From Edaphobacter aggregans (GTDB lineage: Bacteria; Acidobacteriota; Terriglobia; Terriglobales; Acidobacteriaceae), in assembly GCA_022736715.1 (NCBI GenBank), contig DZDJ01000016.1:1-62441 (forward strand): a stretch of DNA of 62,441 nucleotides, read 5' to 3'. The notes under the pieces were generated by a model. The model saw nothing but the letters and a program-made list of their open reading frames with translations, was not told where the DNA came from and made no database searches. Shown piece by piece: positions 9,596 through 18,617 of this stretch; position 1 is the stretch's first letter, and each line of letters opens with the position of its first letter. The position numbers and the translations under genes were made by a program.

Positions 9596-10699
9596 CTACG
9601 CCGGTGTCCGGGCAATCTCCTCCTGCAGCGCCGTTGCCGCCTGCACGCAGGCAGCGCGGTCCACGTCATGGTGCGTCACCAGGCGGATCGCCTGCGGCCC
9701 TACCGCACTGGCCCGCACACCCCGTTTCTGTAGTCTATCGACTACATTGCCCGCCGCAATGCCATTCCGCAGGCCAAACAGCACAATATTCGTTTGGACG
9801 GCGCTCAGATCCATCTCCACCTGCTTCATCTCCGCCACGGCCTCGGCCAGCAGCCGGGCGTTGGCATGGTCTTCCGCCAGTCGCTGCGGCATCTCCTCCA
9901 GCGCAATCAGCCCCGCGGCCGCCAGAATGCCCGCCTGCCGCATGCCGCCGCCCAGCGCCTTGCGATAGCGCCGCGCCCGGCCGATCGTCTCCCGGCTGCC
10001 CACCAGCATGGAACCCACCGGCGCGCAGAGCCCTTTCGACAGGCAGAACATCACCGTGTCAAAGCCCTCCGTCAACTCCCGGACGCCGACGCCCAGCGCC
10101 GCCGCAGCATTGAAGACACGCGCTCCATCCAGATGCACCGGCAGACCAGCGTCCCTGGCTCCCGCCCAGATTTCGTGCAGCACCTCCAGCGGCGTCACCG
10201 TGCCACCGGCCATATTGTGCGTGTTTTCTATCTCAATCAGCCCAGTCTGCGCCCGGTAGTAGAGATGAGCCGGGGCCAGCTTTTCCCGGATCTGCGCCCA
10301 GGTGAGCACGCCGCGCTCGGCATGGATCGTCCTCGGCATACATCCGGCAAAGGCGGACACCATCGCCATTTCCCAATCCACAATGTGCGCCCGCGCTTCG
10401 CAGATCACTTCCTGCCCGGGCTGCGTGTGCAGCCGGATGGCAATCTGGTTGCCCATGCTGCCTGTTGGCACAAAAATCGCAGCTTCGCGGCCAAAAATCG
10501 CAGCCGCGCGCGCTTCCAGCCGGTTCACCGTTGGATCTTCGCCATACACATCGTCGCCCACGTCGGCGGCGGCCATGGCGGCGCGCATGGCAGGCGTTGG
10601 CCGGGTGACCGTATCGCTGCGCAGGTCGATGGCGCCGATAGCGCTGCCGGCCTGCTCCTGTGCTGTTGCCGCTTCCTGCTCCGCAGACTCTGTCGTCAT
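9596..10699 (-). CDS. ltaE: Low-specificity L-threonine aldolase
   Basis: A PLP enzyme that cleaves L-threonine or allo-threonine to glycine and acetaldehyde. Family landmarks are [18 protein letters not shown] at the start, [13 protein letters not shown], and the PLP lysine Lys222 in [14 protein letters not shown]. The ATG at 10699 (MTTESAEQ) is preferred over an upstream frame start at 10741 because GAAGGAG precedes it; this gives 367 aa. It sits 49 bp downstream of hemW on the same strand, so the two may be cotranscribed, though I see no functional link. Confidence 0.9.
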   Translation of the reverse strand: MTTESAEQEAATAQEQAGSAIGAIDLRSDTVTRPTPAMRAAMAAADVGDDVYGEDPTVNRLEARAAAIFGREAAIFVPTGSMGNQIAIRLHTQPGQEVICEARAHIVDWEMAMVSAFAGCMPRTIHAERGVLTWAQIREKLAPAHLYYRAQTGLIEIENTHNMAGGTVTPLEVLHEIWAGARDAGLPVHLDGARVFNAAAALGVGVRELTEGFDTVMFCLSKGLCAPVGSMLVGSRETIGRARRYRKALGGGMRQAGILAAAGLIALEEMPQRLAEDHANARLLAEAVAEMKQVEMDLSAVQTNIVLFGLRNGIAAGNVVDRLQKRGVRASAVGPQAIRLVTHHDVDRAACVQAATALQEEIARTPA

Positions 10700-10748
10700 C
10701 GCAAGGCTCCTTCTGTTGTTGCCAGATGCCGTTGCCAGCACCGTTTGC

Positions 10749-11930
10749 CTAAGCCGGCACGCCGTCGATCAGCCGCGCAAACACTTCGTTGGAAAGCAGC
10801 CGCCCTCGATCCGTCAGCCGAATACGCTGGCCTGCACGCTGGTGCAGCAGTCCCTCCTGCACCAGCGTCTCCGCCTCAGTTGCGCATGCCTGCAACGCAT
10901 CACGGCCAAAGACGTTGCGCAAGTGCTCCAGGTCCACCCCTTCCGTCATCCGCAGCCCCAGAAAAATCGCCTCTTCCAGCGATTCCCTGCGGCTCACCGT
11001 CTGCGGCTCCAGCGCTGCGCCGGTGGCAGTGTAGGCATCCAGATCGTCGCTGTTGGCAAAGCGCACCGCGCCTGTCCCTGTCAGCAGCATGGAGTGCGCA
11101 TCCAGCCCAAAGCCAAGATACGGCTGGCGCTGCCAGTATTTGCAGTTGTGGCGCGAAGCGTGGCCTGCGCGGGCAAAGTTGGAAATCTCATACTGGTCAA
11201 TGCCTGCGGCATCCAGAAAGGCACAGGCCTCCAGATATAGGTCCGCGGTGCGGTCTTCGTCCGGCACAAAATGCGCATGATAGCGCGCGCCACCGGCGAG
11301 CAGCTCATTGCCCAGGCGCGAGTCCTCATCCACTTCCAGCATATAAACACTGGCGTGGGGCACGCCGCTGTCCACCACCTGCTCCAGCGAAGTGCGCCAG
11401 CTTTCCGCCGTCTGGTGCGGCAGCCCGGCAATCAGATCGACGTTGATCTCCGCAATACCCGCCGCCCGGACGCGCCCGATCTCCGCGCGGCACTGCTGCC
11501 CGGTGTGCAAACGGCCAACCGCCGCGGCCTCCTGGTCCACAAACGACTGCACGCCAAAGCTGATGCGGTTGACGCCCAGGCGAACAAACTCCTCCAGCAC
11601 TGCATCCGTAATCTGCCCCGGCGCGCACTCCAGCGTGATTTCTGCCTGCGGGGACACGGCAAAGGCGTCCCGCACCTGCGCGAATAATTGCCGCAACTGC
11701 TGCGGAGCCAGCAGGCTGGGTGTACCGCCGCCGAGATAGATGCTGTCCACCTGCTGCGGCAGATGCGCCTGCAACGCCGCGTCGCGCGCGCGCACGCCGG
11801 CAACTTCCGCGCAGACGCGCTCCACATACTGCTGCATACGCCCGGCGGCAAATACCCCAGAGGCAAAGTTGCAGTAGCTGCACTTGGCCCTGCAGAACGG
11901 AACCGAGATGTAAACACCCAGAGTGTTCAT
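10749..11930 (-). CDS. hemW: Radical-SAM haem chaperone HemW
   Basis: HemW is the HemN-like radical-SAM protein now regarded as a haem chaperone, often misannotated as coproporphyrinogen dehydrogenase. The cluster motif Cys13-x3-Cys17-x2-Cys20 is followed by Asn-Phe and lacks the fourth cysteine of true HemN, which supports HemW. The [20 protein letters not shown] segment is also HemW-like. The start is placed at ATG 11930 (MNTLGVYIS) because homology begins there; the frame continues to 12017 with no recognisable sequence. The product is 393 aa. Confidence 0.92.
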   Translation of the reverse strand: MNTLGVYISVPFCRAKCSYCNFASGVFAAGRMQQYVERVCAEVAGVRARDAALQAHLPQQVDSIYLGGGTPSLLAPQQLRQLFAQVRDAFAVSPQAEITLECAPGQITDAVLEEFVRLGVNRISFGVQSFVDQEAAAVGRLHTGQQCRAEIGRVRAAGIAEINVDLIAGLPHQTAESWRTSLEQVVDSGVPHASVYMLEVDEDSRLGNELLAGGARYHAHFVPDEDRTADLYLEACAFLDAAGIDQYEISNFARAGHASRHNCKYWQRQPYLGFGLDAHSMLLTGTGAVRFANSDDLDAYTATGAALEPQTVSRRESLEEAIFLGLRMTEGVDLEHLRNVFGRDALQACATEAETLVQEGLLHQRAGQRIRLTDRGRLLSNEVFARLIDGVPA

Positions 11931-12067
11931 GGTGAAACTGCCTGCACCTGTATTCCCCATTCTCCCACGCGAAGAAACTTTGCCCCAAGCGCGCTGCCTG
12001 TAACCTTTCGGCTGCATTGGACTCCAATCTGCTGTAAAGTTGGGAGTCCGCTCCCACGAGGCACACC

Positions 12068-12820
12068 ATGCGCACCCCTGTATTAACCCTGCTTACTGCG
12101 CTGCTTTTGCTGCTGCCCATGCGCTCCCTGATAGCGCAGCAGCAGCGAACCCCTGTACTGGTCGAGCTTTTCACCTCGGAGGGCTGCTCCAGTTGTCCTC
12201 CTGCCGATGCGCTGCTGGCGAAGCTCACAGAGCAGCCGATTGCCGGGGCGGAGGTCATTGCGCTTGGCGAGCATGTGGACTACTGGAACAACTCGAAATG
12301 GCATGACCGCTTTTCTTCCCGCCAGTTGACCGACCGACAGGTGGAGTATGGCCGCCGCTTTCATCTGGAGACCGTCTACACGCCGCAGATGGTGGTGGAT
12401 GGCCGGACGCAGTTGATCGGCAGCAACGCCACCAGCGCAGTGCAGGCCATTACGCAGTCTGCGCAGCACAGCAAATTGCCGCTGCAAATTACTGACGCCA
12501 CCTGGCAGGGCAATACGCTGACCGCTCGTCTGACGCTGGCTGCAACCAAAGCAAAGCTGCCGCATGCCGATCTCTATGTCGCGCTCATTGACCGCAAGGA
12601 CAGCTCCGACGTGCGCGGCGGCGAAAACAGCGGTCGGCTTCTGGTCAACGTGGCCGTCGTCCGCGCGCTGCGGCGCGTGGGCCCGCTACAGCAACTCGGA
12701 AAAGGCCCGCTCACAGTGCATCTGGCACTGCCGACAGCGGCGGCCCGACAAAATCTGCAACTGGTCGCGTTTGCGCAGCGGCCAGGATTGGGAGAAGTGG
12801 TGGCGGTTGCCATCCGCTGA
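12068..12820 (+). CDS. Secreted DUF1223 thioredoxin-fold protein
   Basis: A 250-aa exported protein of the DUF1223 family, of unknown function. It has a cleavable signal peptide (about residues 1-24) and the family start VLVELFTSEGCSSCPPADALL with a CxxC pair (Cys40, Cys43) at the place a thioredoxin fold would carry its active site, which suggests a periplasmic redox or metal role (inference). It starts 137 bp from the divergent hemW. The ABC exporter gene begins 56 bp downstream on the same strand, so cotranscription is possible. Confidence 0.85.
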   Translation: MRTPVLTLLTALLLLLPMRSLIAQQQRTPVLVELFTSEGCSSCPPADALLAKLTEQPIAGAEVIALGEHVDYWNNSKWHDRFSSRQLTDRQVEYGRRFHLETVYTPQMVVDGRTQLIGSNATSAVQAITQSAQHSKLPLQITDATWQGNTLTARLTLAATKAKLPHADLYVALIDRKDSSDVRGGENSGRLLVNVAVVRALRRVGPLQQLGKGPLTVHLALPTAAARQNLQLVAFAQRPGLGEVVAVAIR

Positions 12821-12876
12821 ATCCTCAGCCGCTGGAAGGAAATACCTGCGCCCTTTGCCAGCCCGCTGCATCTACA

Positions 12877-14913
12877 ATGAACACGACCAGCATGGCAGAA
12901 CAGGCAGACAAACAGACTCCTGCGCAAAGCGCACCCAGGAAGCAGCAGGCACACGAAGAGGATGTCGTCGGCAAAGCGTATGACAGCCGTCTGATGCGCC
13001 GTCTGCTCACCTATCTGCGGCCGTACAAGCTGCAGGCGGCCATTTCTCTGGTGGCCATTCTGCTCAAGGCCGGGTTCGATATTCTGGGGCCGTATCTCAC
13101 CAAGGTCGCGGTCGACAAATACATGGTGCAGAAGACCGACGGCCCTCCTTCCTGGCTCAACCGTCACCTTGCCGAAGACCCCGTGGTGGGCATCGGCCAG
13201 CTCGCTGGCATTTATCTGGCATCGCTGCTGTTCAGCTATGGGCTGGAGTTTGTGCAGACCTACCTGATGCAGTGGACCGGTCAGAAGATCATGTTCGATC
13301 TGCGCAGCCAGATCTTCCGTCATATTCAGCAGATGCACGTCGGCTTTTTTGACAAGAACCCGGTCGGCCGCCTGGTCACCCGCGTCACCAGCGACGTGGA
13401 TGCGCTGAACGAGATGTTCACCTCCGGCGTGCTGGCCATCTTTGAGGACGTCTTCGTTCTGCTCGGCATTGTCATCATCATGCTGCGGATGGACTGGCGA
13501 CTGGCGCTGATAGCCTTTGCCGTTATTCCGGTGATTCTTTTCATCACCAGCATCTTCCGCAAGCATGTGCGTGAGTCCTACCGCCGCATTCGCTCGGCCA
13601 TTGCCCGCATCAACTCCTACACGCAGGAGCATGTGAGCGGCATGAACATTGTGCAGCTCTTCAACCGCGAAGAGCGCGCCTTCAGGGAGTTTTCCGGCGT
13701 CAACCGCCAGCACATGGACGCTTTCAAGGACGCCATCCTGGCCTATGCGCTTTACTATCCGGCCGTGGAACTGCTGAGTTCCATCGCCATAGCGCTGGTC
13801 ATCTGGATTGGCGGAGGCGGCGTCCTCCGCAATATGGTCACCATCGGCGTGCTGGTGGCGTTCATCCAGTACGCGCAGCGCTTCTTTCGCCCCATTCAGG
13901 ACCTGAGCGACAAATACAACATCCTGCAGGCCGCCATGGCCGCCAGCGAGCGCGTCTTCAAACTGTTGGATACACAGACCGAGATTTCCTCACCCGACAA
14001 TTCCAGACCGGGCGACGGCTCCGGCAGCATCGAGTTCCGCAACGTGTGGTTCACGTATCAGCATCTGGACACAGCGCAACTGGCCCGCGTGCAGACCGTC
14101 AGCGAACAGGAACTGGCAGACGACCACAGCATCGAATGGATTCTGCGCGGCGTCAGCTTCACCATCCAGCCCAATGAGACCGCCGCGATTGTGGGCCACA
14201 CCGGCGCAGGCAAGACCACCATCACCAGCCTGATGATGCGCTTCTACGACATCCAGCGTGGCAGCATTCTGGTGGATGGCGTGGACGTGCGCAAGCAGGA
14301 CATGACGGCTCTGCGCCGCCGCTTTGGCGTGGTGCTGCAGGACCCGTTCCTCTTCACCGGCACCATTGCGGACAATATCCGCATGGGCTCAGACTGGATC
14401 ACCGACGAACGGCTGCAACGAGCGGCTGACGAGGTGAATCTTGGCGACTTCATCCGCGCTTTGCCCGGACAATTTAACGAGCTGGTGCGCGAACGTGGCA
14501 GCACATTTTCCACCGGGCAGAAGCAACTCATCAGCTTTGCCCGCGCGCTGGCGCACGGTCCCGGCGTGCTCATTCTGGATGAGGCCACCTCCAGCGTGGA
14601 CACGGACACCGAGCTGCGGGTGCGCTCGGCCCTGACGCGCATGGTCACCGGCCGCACCTCGGTCGTGATCGCGCACCGCCTCTCCACCATCCAGAGCGCC
14701 GACGTGATTCTGGTGATGCACAAAGGCCAGCTCCGTGAGTTGGGCACCCACCAGGAGCTGCTGGCCCAGCACGGCCTCTACTGGAAGCTCTACCGCCTGC
14801 AATACAAGGACCAGGAACTCCCTGCGCCGGGCGCGTTTGCACCGTCCCTGGCTACGGGGACGAACATCTCAGCATCTGGCCGGAAGCTGGGGATGGAACC
14901 GCAGAAGACATAG
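12877..14913 (+). CDS. ABC exporter, fused membrane and ATPase domains (MsbA/multidrug type)
   Basis: A 678-aa half-transporter with six membrane helices (about residues 50-340) followed by an ATPase domain (about 380-640). Walker A is GHTGAGKT (about 440-447), the signature loop is FSTGQKQL (about 541-548) in place of canonical LSGGQ, Walker B is ILDEATSSVDTDTE with the catalytic glutamate kept, and the switch His is in IAHRLST. The degenerate signature resembles one half of heterodimeric exporters such as BmrCD/YheHI, but no partner half is adjacent. Substrate cannot be inferred; lipid or drug export are both possible. Confidence 0.88.
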   Translation: MNTTSMAEQADKQTPAQSAPRKQQAHEEDVVGKAYDSRLMRRLLTYLRPYKLQAAISLVAILLKAGFDILGPYLTKVAVDKYMVQKTDGPPSWLNRHLAEDPVVGIGQLAGIYLASLLFSYGLEFVQTYLMQWTGQKIMFDLRSQIFRHIQQMHVGFFDKNPVGRLVTRVTSDVDALNEMFTSGVLAIFEDVFVLLGIVIIMLRMDWRLALIAFAVIPVILFITSIFRKHVRESYRRIRSAIARINSYTQEHVSGMNIVQLFNREERAFREFSGVNRQHMDAFKDAILAYALYYPAVELLSSIAIALVIWIGGGGVLRNMVTIGVLVAFIQYAQRFFRPIQDLSDKYNILQAAMAASERVFKLLDTQTEISSPDNSRPGDGSGSIEFRNVWFTYQHLDTAQLARVQTVSEQELADDHSIEWILRGVSFTIQPNETAAIVGHTGAGKTTITSLMMRFYDIQRGSILVDGVDVRKQDMTALRRRFGVVLQDPFLFTGTIADNIRMGSDWITDERLQRAADEVNLGDFIRALPGQFNELVRERGSTFSTGQKQLISFARALAHGPGVLILDEATSSVDTDTELRVRSALTRMVTGRTSVVIAHRLSTIQSADVILVMHKGQLRELGTHQELLAQHGLYWKLYRLQYKDQELPAPGAFAPSLATGTNISASGRKLGMEPQKT

Positions 14914-14946
14914 GCATGAGCGGATGCGTTGTCCGGGACTGGAAGG

Positions 14947-15135
14947 ATGTATCCGGGCAATTTGACGGATGTGCAGTGGAGCAAACTGGAGCTGTTGCTG
15001 GTCCTGCTGGCTGCCGCGCTGCGCAAATGGGTCTGCGACCGCGCCTTCCGGAACGTACAGGAAGGTGAACAACACCTCGCCCATGGATCCACCAGTACAA
15101 CTACATGCTGTTTGATGGTGACAGGGCCGCGCGAA
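14947..15135 (+). pseudogene. Decayed IS5-family (DUF4096-type) transposase fragment
   Basis: The ATG at 14947 opens MYPGNLTDVQWSKLELLL, the characteristic N-terminus of IS5-type transposases (compare MYPSDLTDAQW in intact ones). The frame then breaks. In the +1 frame RTG is followed by a TGA where the family has a Trp (RTGCQW), and from 15081 PWIHQYNYMLFDGDR matches the family's PW-x-TVYxYFxxxRxDG. At least one frameshift and one nonsense change are present, and the catalytic part is missing. No matching inverted-repeat ends were found. This is a dead remnant of about 190 bp, just upstream of the sigma-factor gene. Confidence 0.75.
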
Positions 15136-15163
15136 GATTGGTAGACTGGAGCTGCCCGGCCGA

Positions 15164-15841
15164 ATGGCCGATTCCTGTATGTGTTCTTCCGGTACTCAGT
15201 CCGACAACCAGTCCGATGCTCAGCGTGCAGACCATGAGCCTGCGTTGATCCGACGCATTTGCGCCGGTGAGCGCGAGCTTTTTCCTGCGCTGATCCAGCC
15301 ATACGAGCGGCAGGTGTACTATGCCGCCTATGCCATTCTGAGGAACCGCGAAGAGGCTGAAGACGCGGTTCAGGAATCGTTCTTCAAGGCCTATAAATCG
15401 CTGGCCTCCTTTCGTCGCGAGGCCAAATTCAGCACCTGGCTGATCCAGATTGCCACCAACGATGCTTTGCAGCGGTTGCGGCAGCAGAAGCGCGTCATGC
15501 TGGAGTCACTGGATGAGCCGGTGGGTGACGACGGCAACTATAAGCCGCGCGACTTTGCCGACTGGCGCGAGATTCCGCTGGAAGCGCTGGAGCAGAAGGA
15601 GCTTCGCGAGGCGCTGAACCGGGCGATTGAGGGAATGAAGCCCGCATATCGTAACATTCTGGTGCTCCGGGACATCGAACAACTGTCCATTGCGGAAACG
15701 GCAGTGGCGCTGGGGTTGAGCGAAGCCAACGTCAAGGTCCGCCTGTTGCGCGCGCGGCTGATGCTGCGGGACGCGCTGGCGCCGGGGAACGATGGCGCCT
15801 GGCGGCAGGGGCTGAGCTGGAAAAAGGTGCGGCCATGGTAG
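15164..15841 (+). CDS. ECF-type RNA polymerase sigma factor
   Basis: A 225-aa sigma-70-family protein with only regions 2 and 4, as in extracytoplasmic-function sigma factors. Region 2 (about 35-110) contains NREEAEDAVQESFFKAYKSL and FSTWLIQIATNDALQRLR; region 4 (about 150-205) contains the helix-turn-helix LSIAETAVALGLSEANVKVRLLRAR. The N-terminal 20 residues are poorly conserved (MADSCMCSSG), so ATG 15179 could be used instead. The gene overlaps the downstream zinc-finger anti-sigma gene, indicating a regulator and partner pair. The signal sensed is unknown. Confidence 0.93.
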   Translation: MADSCMCSSGTQSDNQSDAQRADHEPALIRRICAGERELFPALIQPYERQVYYAAYAILRNREEAEDAVQESFFKAYKSLASFRREAKFSTWLIQIATNDALQRLRQQKRVMLESLDEPVGDDGNYKPRDFADWREIPLEALEQKELREALNRAIEGMKPAYRNILVLRDIEQLSIAETAVALGLSEANVKVRLLRARLMLRDALAPGNDGAWRQGLSWKKVRPW

Positions 15842-16155
15842 GGGCCCGTATGTTGGAATGGCTGAAATTCCGCTTGTGGCAAGGGCGCGGCAAGGGCGCG
15901 GAGACACGCGTGCTGCCGATCCCGTGCAGCCACGTCCTGCAGGAGATCTCCAACTACATCGAGCAGGACATCGATGCGGAGCTGCGCGCCCGCATGGAAC
16001 AGCACTTCCGCCAGTGCGCCCATTGTCTGGCTGTACTGGAAGGCACGCAGAATGTGGTGCGCCTGATTGGCGACGGTGAGGTGTTTGAAGTGCCGGCGGG
16101 CTTCAGCGAACGGCTGCAGCAGCGGCTCGCCGCTCGCATTGCCAACGATCAATGA
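15835..16155 (+). CDS. Zinc-finger (zf-HC2) anti-sigma factor
   Basis: A 106-aa soluble protein with the anti-sigma zinc-finger pattern Cys31 ... His57-x3-Cys61-x2-Cys64, in the typical order CSHVLQEISNYIEQDID ... HFRQCAHC. There is no membrane span, so it acts in the cytoplasm, probably by binding the adjacent ECF sigma and releasing it on a redox or zinc-linked signal (inference from ZAS proteins). The start overlaps the sigma gene by 7 nt; ATG 15850 is an alternative. The N-terminus holds a small duplicated GGCAAGGGCGC stretch. Confidence 0.85.
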   Translation: MVGARMLEWLKFRLWQGRGKGAETRVLPIPCSHVLQEISNYIEQDIDAELRARMEQHFRQCAHCLAVLEGTQNVVRLIGDGEVFEVPAGFSERLQQRLAARIANDQ

Positions 16156-16171
16156 GGCCGGCGCGAGAGGT

Positions 16172-17086
16172 TTAGCGCAGGGTCAGGCTCAGTTCATTGG
16201 CTGCGTTCTGCAAATGCGCAAGAAACTTGCTTTGGATTTCATGCAGCGGCATGCGCTGTGCCTGGGCGCCCACGTTCATGGCAGCCACTACCCGGCCGGT
16301 TGGTGACTTGACGGGCACGGCCAGCGAGCGCAGACCCACTTCCAGTTCCTGGTCGACCAGCGCAAAACCGGTGCGCTGGATAGTGCGCAGCGCCTGGCGC
16401 AGCTTGTCCGGCGTGTTGACGGTGCGCGCCGTGTAGCGGTGCATGGGCACGCGGGCAATGTAGTTTTCCAGTTCATCCGGCGGCAGGTGCGCCAGCAGAA
16501 CGCGCCCCATGGAGCTGCAATAGGCTGGCAGGCGGCTGCCGATGCCCAGGTCGACGGCCATGATGCGCGTGACGTTGGCGCGGGCCACGTAGACAATGTC
16601 GTCGCCATCCAGCGTGCCCACGGAGCAGGACTCGTGCAGCACGTTGCTGATGTGGTCCAGAATGGGTTGCGCCGTGTGGGCCAATGAACTGGACGAGGTG
16701 TATGCGTGGCTGAGCGACAGAATGCGCGGGCGCAGCGAGAAGTGCTGACCATCTTCGGAATGCACAAAGCCCAGCTTGTTCAGCGTGTACAGGCAGCGGC
16801 GCACCGCAGCGCGGGAAAGCCCGGTCTTGGCGCTCACCTGCGAAATGGTGAGCTGGGGCGTGTGCTGCGTGAAGGTCTGGATCACGCTGAGGCCGCGCGC
16901 CAGCGAGGTCATGAAGTTCGGATCGCCGGAAAAGGCGTCGATCATGGCCGCAGGCGTAGGCACCGGATGTGGCGGCGTGGTGGGCTGCTTGCGCAGGCTG
17001 GCGGCCGCGGGTGCCGCAGGTGCGGTAACGGTGGGGCGAAGAACAGGCGCTGTAGTACTGGCGCTGGCACTGGAGAAGCGGTTCAC
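16172..17086 (-). CDS. IclR-family regulator, PcaR/PobR-like
   Basis: A 304-aa IclR-type transcription factor. An Ala/Pro-rich extension (about 1-50) precedes the winged helix (about 58-115, ISQVSAKTGLSRAAVRRCLYTL) and the ligand-binding domain (about 130-300). The entry DPNFMTSLARGLSVIQTF is typical of the PcaR/PobR/CatR branch, which responds to aromatic-pathway metabolites. No aromatic-degradation genes are adjacent, so the effector is unknown. The start is GTG at 17086 with TGAGGA upstream, but a shorter start near Met48 or Met59 is possible. It is divergent from a secreted esterase gene, its likely target. Confidence 0.88.
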   Translation of the reverse strand: MNRFSSASASTTAPVLRPTVTAPAAPAAASLRKQPTTPPHPVPTPAAMIDAFSGDPNFMTSLARGLSVIQTFTQHTPQLTISQVSAKTGLSRAAVRRCLYTLNKLGFVHSEDGQHFSLRPRILSLSHAYTSSSSLAHTAQPILDHISNVLHESCSVGTLDGDDIVYVARANVTRIMAVDLGIGSRLPAYCSSMGRVLLAHLPPDELENYIARVPMHRYTARTVNTPDKLRQALRTIQRTGFALVDQELEVGLRSLAVPVKSPTGRVVAAMNVGAQAQRMPLHEIQSKFLAHLQNAANELSLTLR

Positions 17087-17142
17087 GGGACGTGTGTCCT
17101 CACATGGAGAAATATCTTCCCACTAAGCATACCGCTAAATTT

Positions 17143-17157
17143 GTGCGATAAGCGTAC
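17143..17157. promoter_or_regulatory. Candidate IclR/PcaR-type operator
   Basis: GTGCGATAAGCGTAC lies between the IclR gene and the divergent esterase. It matches 12 of 15 positions of the PcaR box as I remember it from Pseudomonas (GTTCGATAATCGCAC) and keeps the GTnCG-N5-CGnAC symmetry. The position suits control of both genes. This is a motif resemblance only. Confidence 0.4.
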
Positions 17158-17275
17158 ATTCGATTTCATCGTTCCACAATGTGGGTCCACGGCTGCTGCA
17201 GCACGGACCTTCTGGCCGCATTGTCCATAAGGGAATATGCTTTTTTCAGGAACTTACTTCACTCCAGAGGGAACC

Positions 17276-18202
17276 ATGAATCTGCGGTACAAATTGCTTC
17301 TGCTGGCGGTTTTGTTTATGGGCGTTGGGATGTGCAGGCAAAGTGTTGCGCAAACAAAGGACGAGTTTGCCGACAAAACAATTCTGCTGTGGCCGCAGGG
17401 AGCACCCGGCGCGCAGGGCACGGCAGACACGGACAAACCAACGCTGACGGTCTTTCTGCCGAAGTCAAACCCAACGCAGACCGGTGTGCTGATCTGCCCG
17501 GGGGGGGGCTACACATATCTGGCAATGAGACATGAGGGTTACGCCATTGCCGAATGGCTGAATGACCGCGGCATTGCGGCCTTTGTGCTGAAGTACCGGC
17601 TGGGGCCGCGTTACCATAACCCGATCGAGCTGGACGATGCCAAGCAGGGAATGCGCTACGTCCGCTCGCGCGCACAGCAGTTCGGCATTCTGGAAGACCG
17701 CATCGGCGTCTGGGGATTTTCCGCAGGCGGACATCTGGCCTCCACGCTGGGCACGCACTTTGATGGCGGCGCGTCCACTTCAGACGATCCGGTTGAGCGC
17801 GCCAGCAGCCGTCCGGACTTCATGATTCTTTCCTATCCGGTCATCACCATGCAGGAAGGCATCACGCATCAGGGCTCGCGCGACAACCTGCTGGGCAAGA
17901 ATCCGTCTGCGTCGGAGGTGGAGGACATGTCCAACGAACTGCATGTGACGCCTGACACGCCGCCGGCCTTTCTGTTTGCCACAACCGACGATAACACCGT
18001 GCCGGTGATGAACAGCGTGCTCTTTTATTCGGCGCTGGTGAAGGCTGGCGTTCCGGCCGAGCTGCACCTTTTCCAGACCGGGCCGCATGGCACCGGACTG
18101 GCGCAGGGCTTCCCGTATCTGCGCATTTGGCCAGACCTGCTGGAACGCTGGCTGCAACTGAACGGCTGGGAGTCCACGCTTTCCACCGTGCTGAAGAAGT
18201 AA
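17276..18202 (+). CDS. Secreted alpha/beta hydrolase, acetyl-esterase/BD-FAE-like
   Basis: A 308-aa exported esterase. A signal peptide (about 1-25, ending SVAQ) is followed by WPQGAPGAQG and PGGGYTYLAMRHEGY (oxyanion region), the nucleophile elbow GFSAGG with Ser149, an acidic TTDDNTVP and the catalytic His in TGPHGTG. The architecture matches acetyl-xylan and feruloyl-type esterases that deacylate plant polysaccharides; the exact substrate is unknown. ATG 17276 has AGAGGGA upstream; the frame extends to 17237. It is divergent from the IclR regulator and is followed 14 nt later by a small gene. Confidence 0.85.
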   Translation: MNLRYKLLLLAVLFMGVGMCRQSVAQTKDEFADKTILLWPQGAPGAQGTADTDKPTLTVFLPKSNPTQTGVLICPGGGYTYLAMRHEGYAIAEWLNDRGIAAFVLKYRLGPRYHNPIELDDAKQGMRYVRSRAQQFGILEDRIGVWGFSAGGHLASTLGTHFDGGASTSDDPVERASSRPDFMILSYPVITMQEGITHQGSRDNLLGKNPSASEVEDMSNELHVTPDTPPAFLFATTDDNTVPVMNSVLFYSALVKAGVPAELHLFQTGPHGTGLAQGFPYLRIWPDLLERWLQLNGWESTLSTVLKK

Positions 18203-18216
18203 AACAGGAAACTCGC

Positions 18217-18507
18217 ATGACATACGCAGCGTTTCTCGCAAGTCTGCAGCAAGTCCATCCTCCGCAAGAGGCTGGCCTTGCCTTGCAGGCGCTCTGGTGG
18301 GGCCGCAAAGGGAACTGGCAACAGGCGCATGAACATGCGCAGAGCAGCAATGGGGCCGGTTGCGCCTGGGTGCATGCGTATCTGCACCGCAAGGAAGGCG
18401 ACCAGTGGAACGCCGAATACTGGTATCGCCGCGCGCGGCAGCCGGTGTGCAGCCTGCCGGAAGATGCAGAGTGGGAACAGATTGTGCAGGCGCTGCTCCG
18501 CGCCTGA
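18217..18507 (+). CDS. Small conserved protein of unknown function
   Basis: A 96-aa cytoplasmic protein rich in Trp, Tyr and His (WWGRKGNWQQAHEHAQ, AWVHAYLHRKEGD, NAEYWYRRARQPVC). The pattern suggests a single helical-repeat (TPR/Sel1-like) unit, but I do not recognise a named function. AGGA lies before the ATG at 18217. The frame runs upstream inside the esterase gene, but this start fits the ribosome-binding site and leaves only 14 nt after the esterase stop, so the two are probably cotranscribed. Confidence 0.75.
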   Translation: MTYAAFLASLQQVHPPQEAGLALQALWWGRKGNWQQAHEHAQSSNGAGCAWVHAYLHRKEGDQWNAEYWYRRARQPVCSLPEDAEWEQIVQALLRA

Positions 18508-18550
18508 CTTGCTTACGGCCTGCCAGCGGGTGTAGAGATGCAGCGCGGCC

Positions 18551-18586
18551 GCCGGGTGAGAACCACTTGGCTGGTTCTCACCCGGC
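18551..18586. terminator. Bidirectional hairpin between convergent genes
   Basis: A perfect 15-bp inverted repeat (GCCGGGTGAGAACCA) with a 6-nt loop lies between the small gene ending at 18507 and glnD ending at 18618. There is no T-run, but stem strength and position support a transcription stop or RNA-stabilising role for both directions. Confidence 0.75.
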
Positions 18587-18617
18587 GTCACGGGAACAGA
18601 ACCGCAAGGTTGACACG

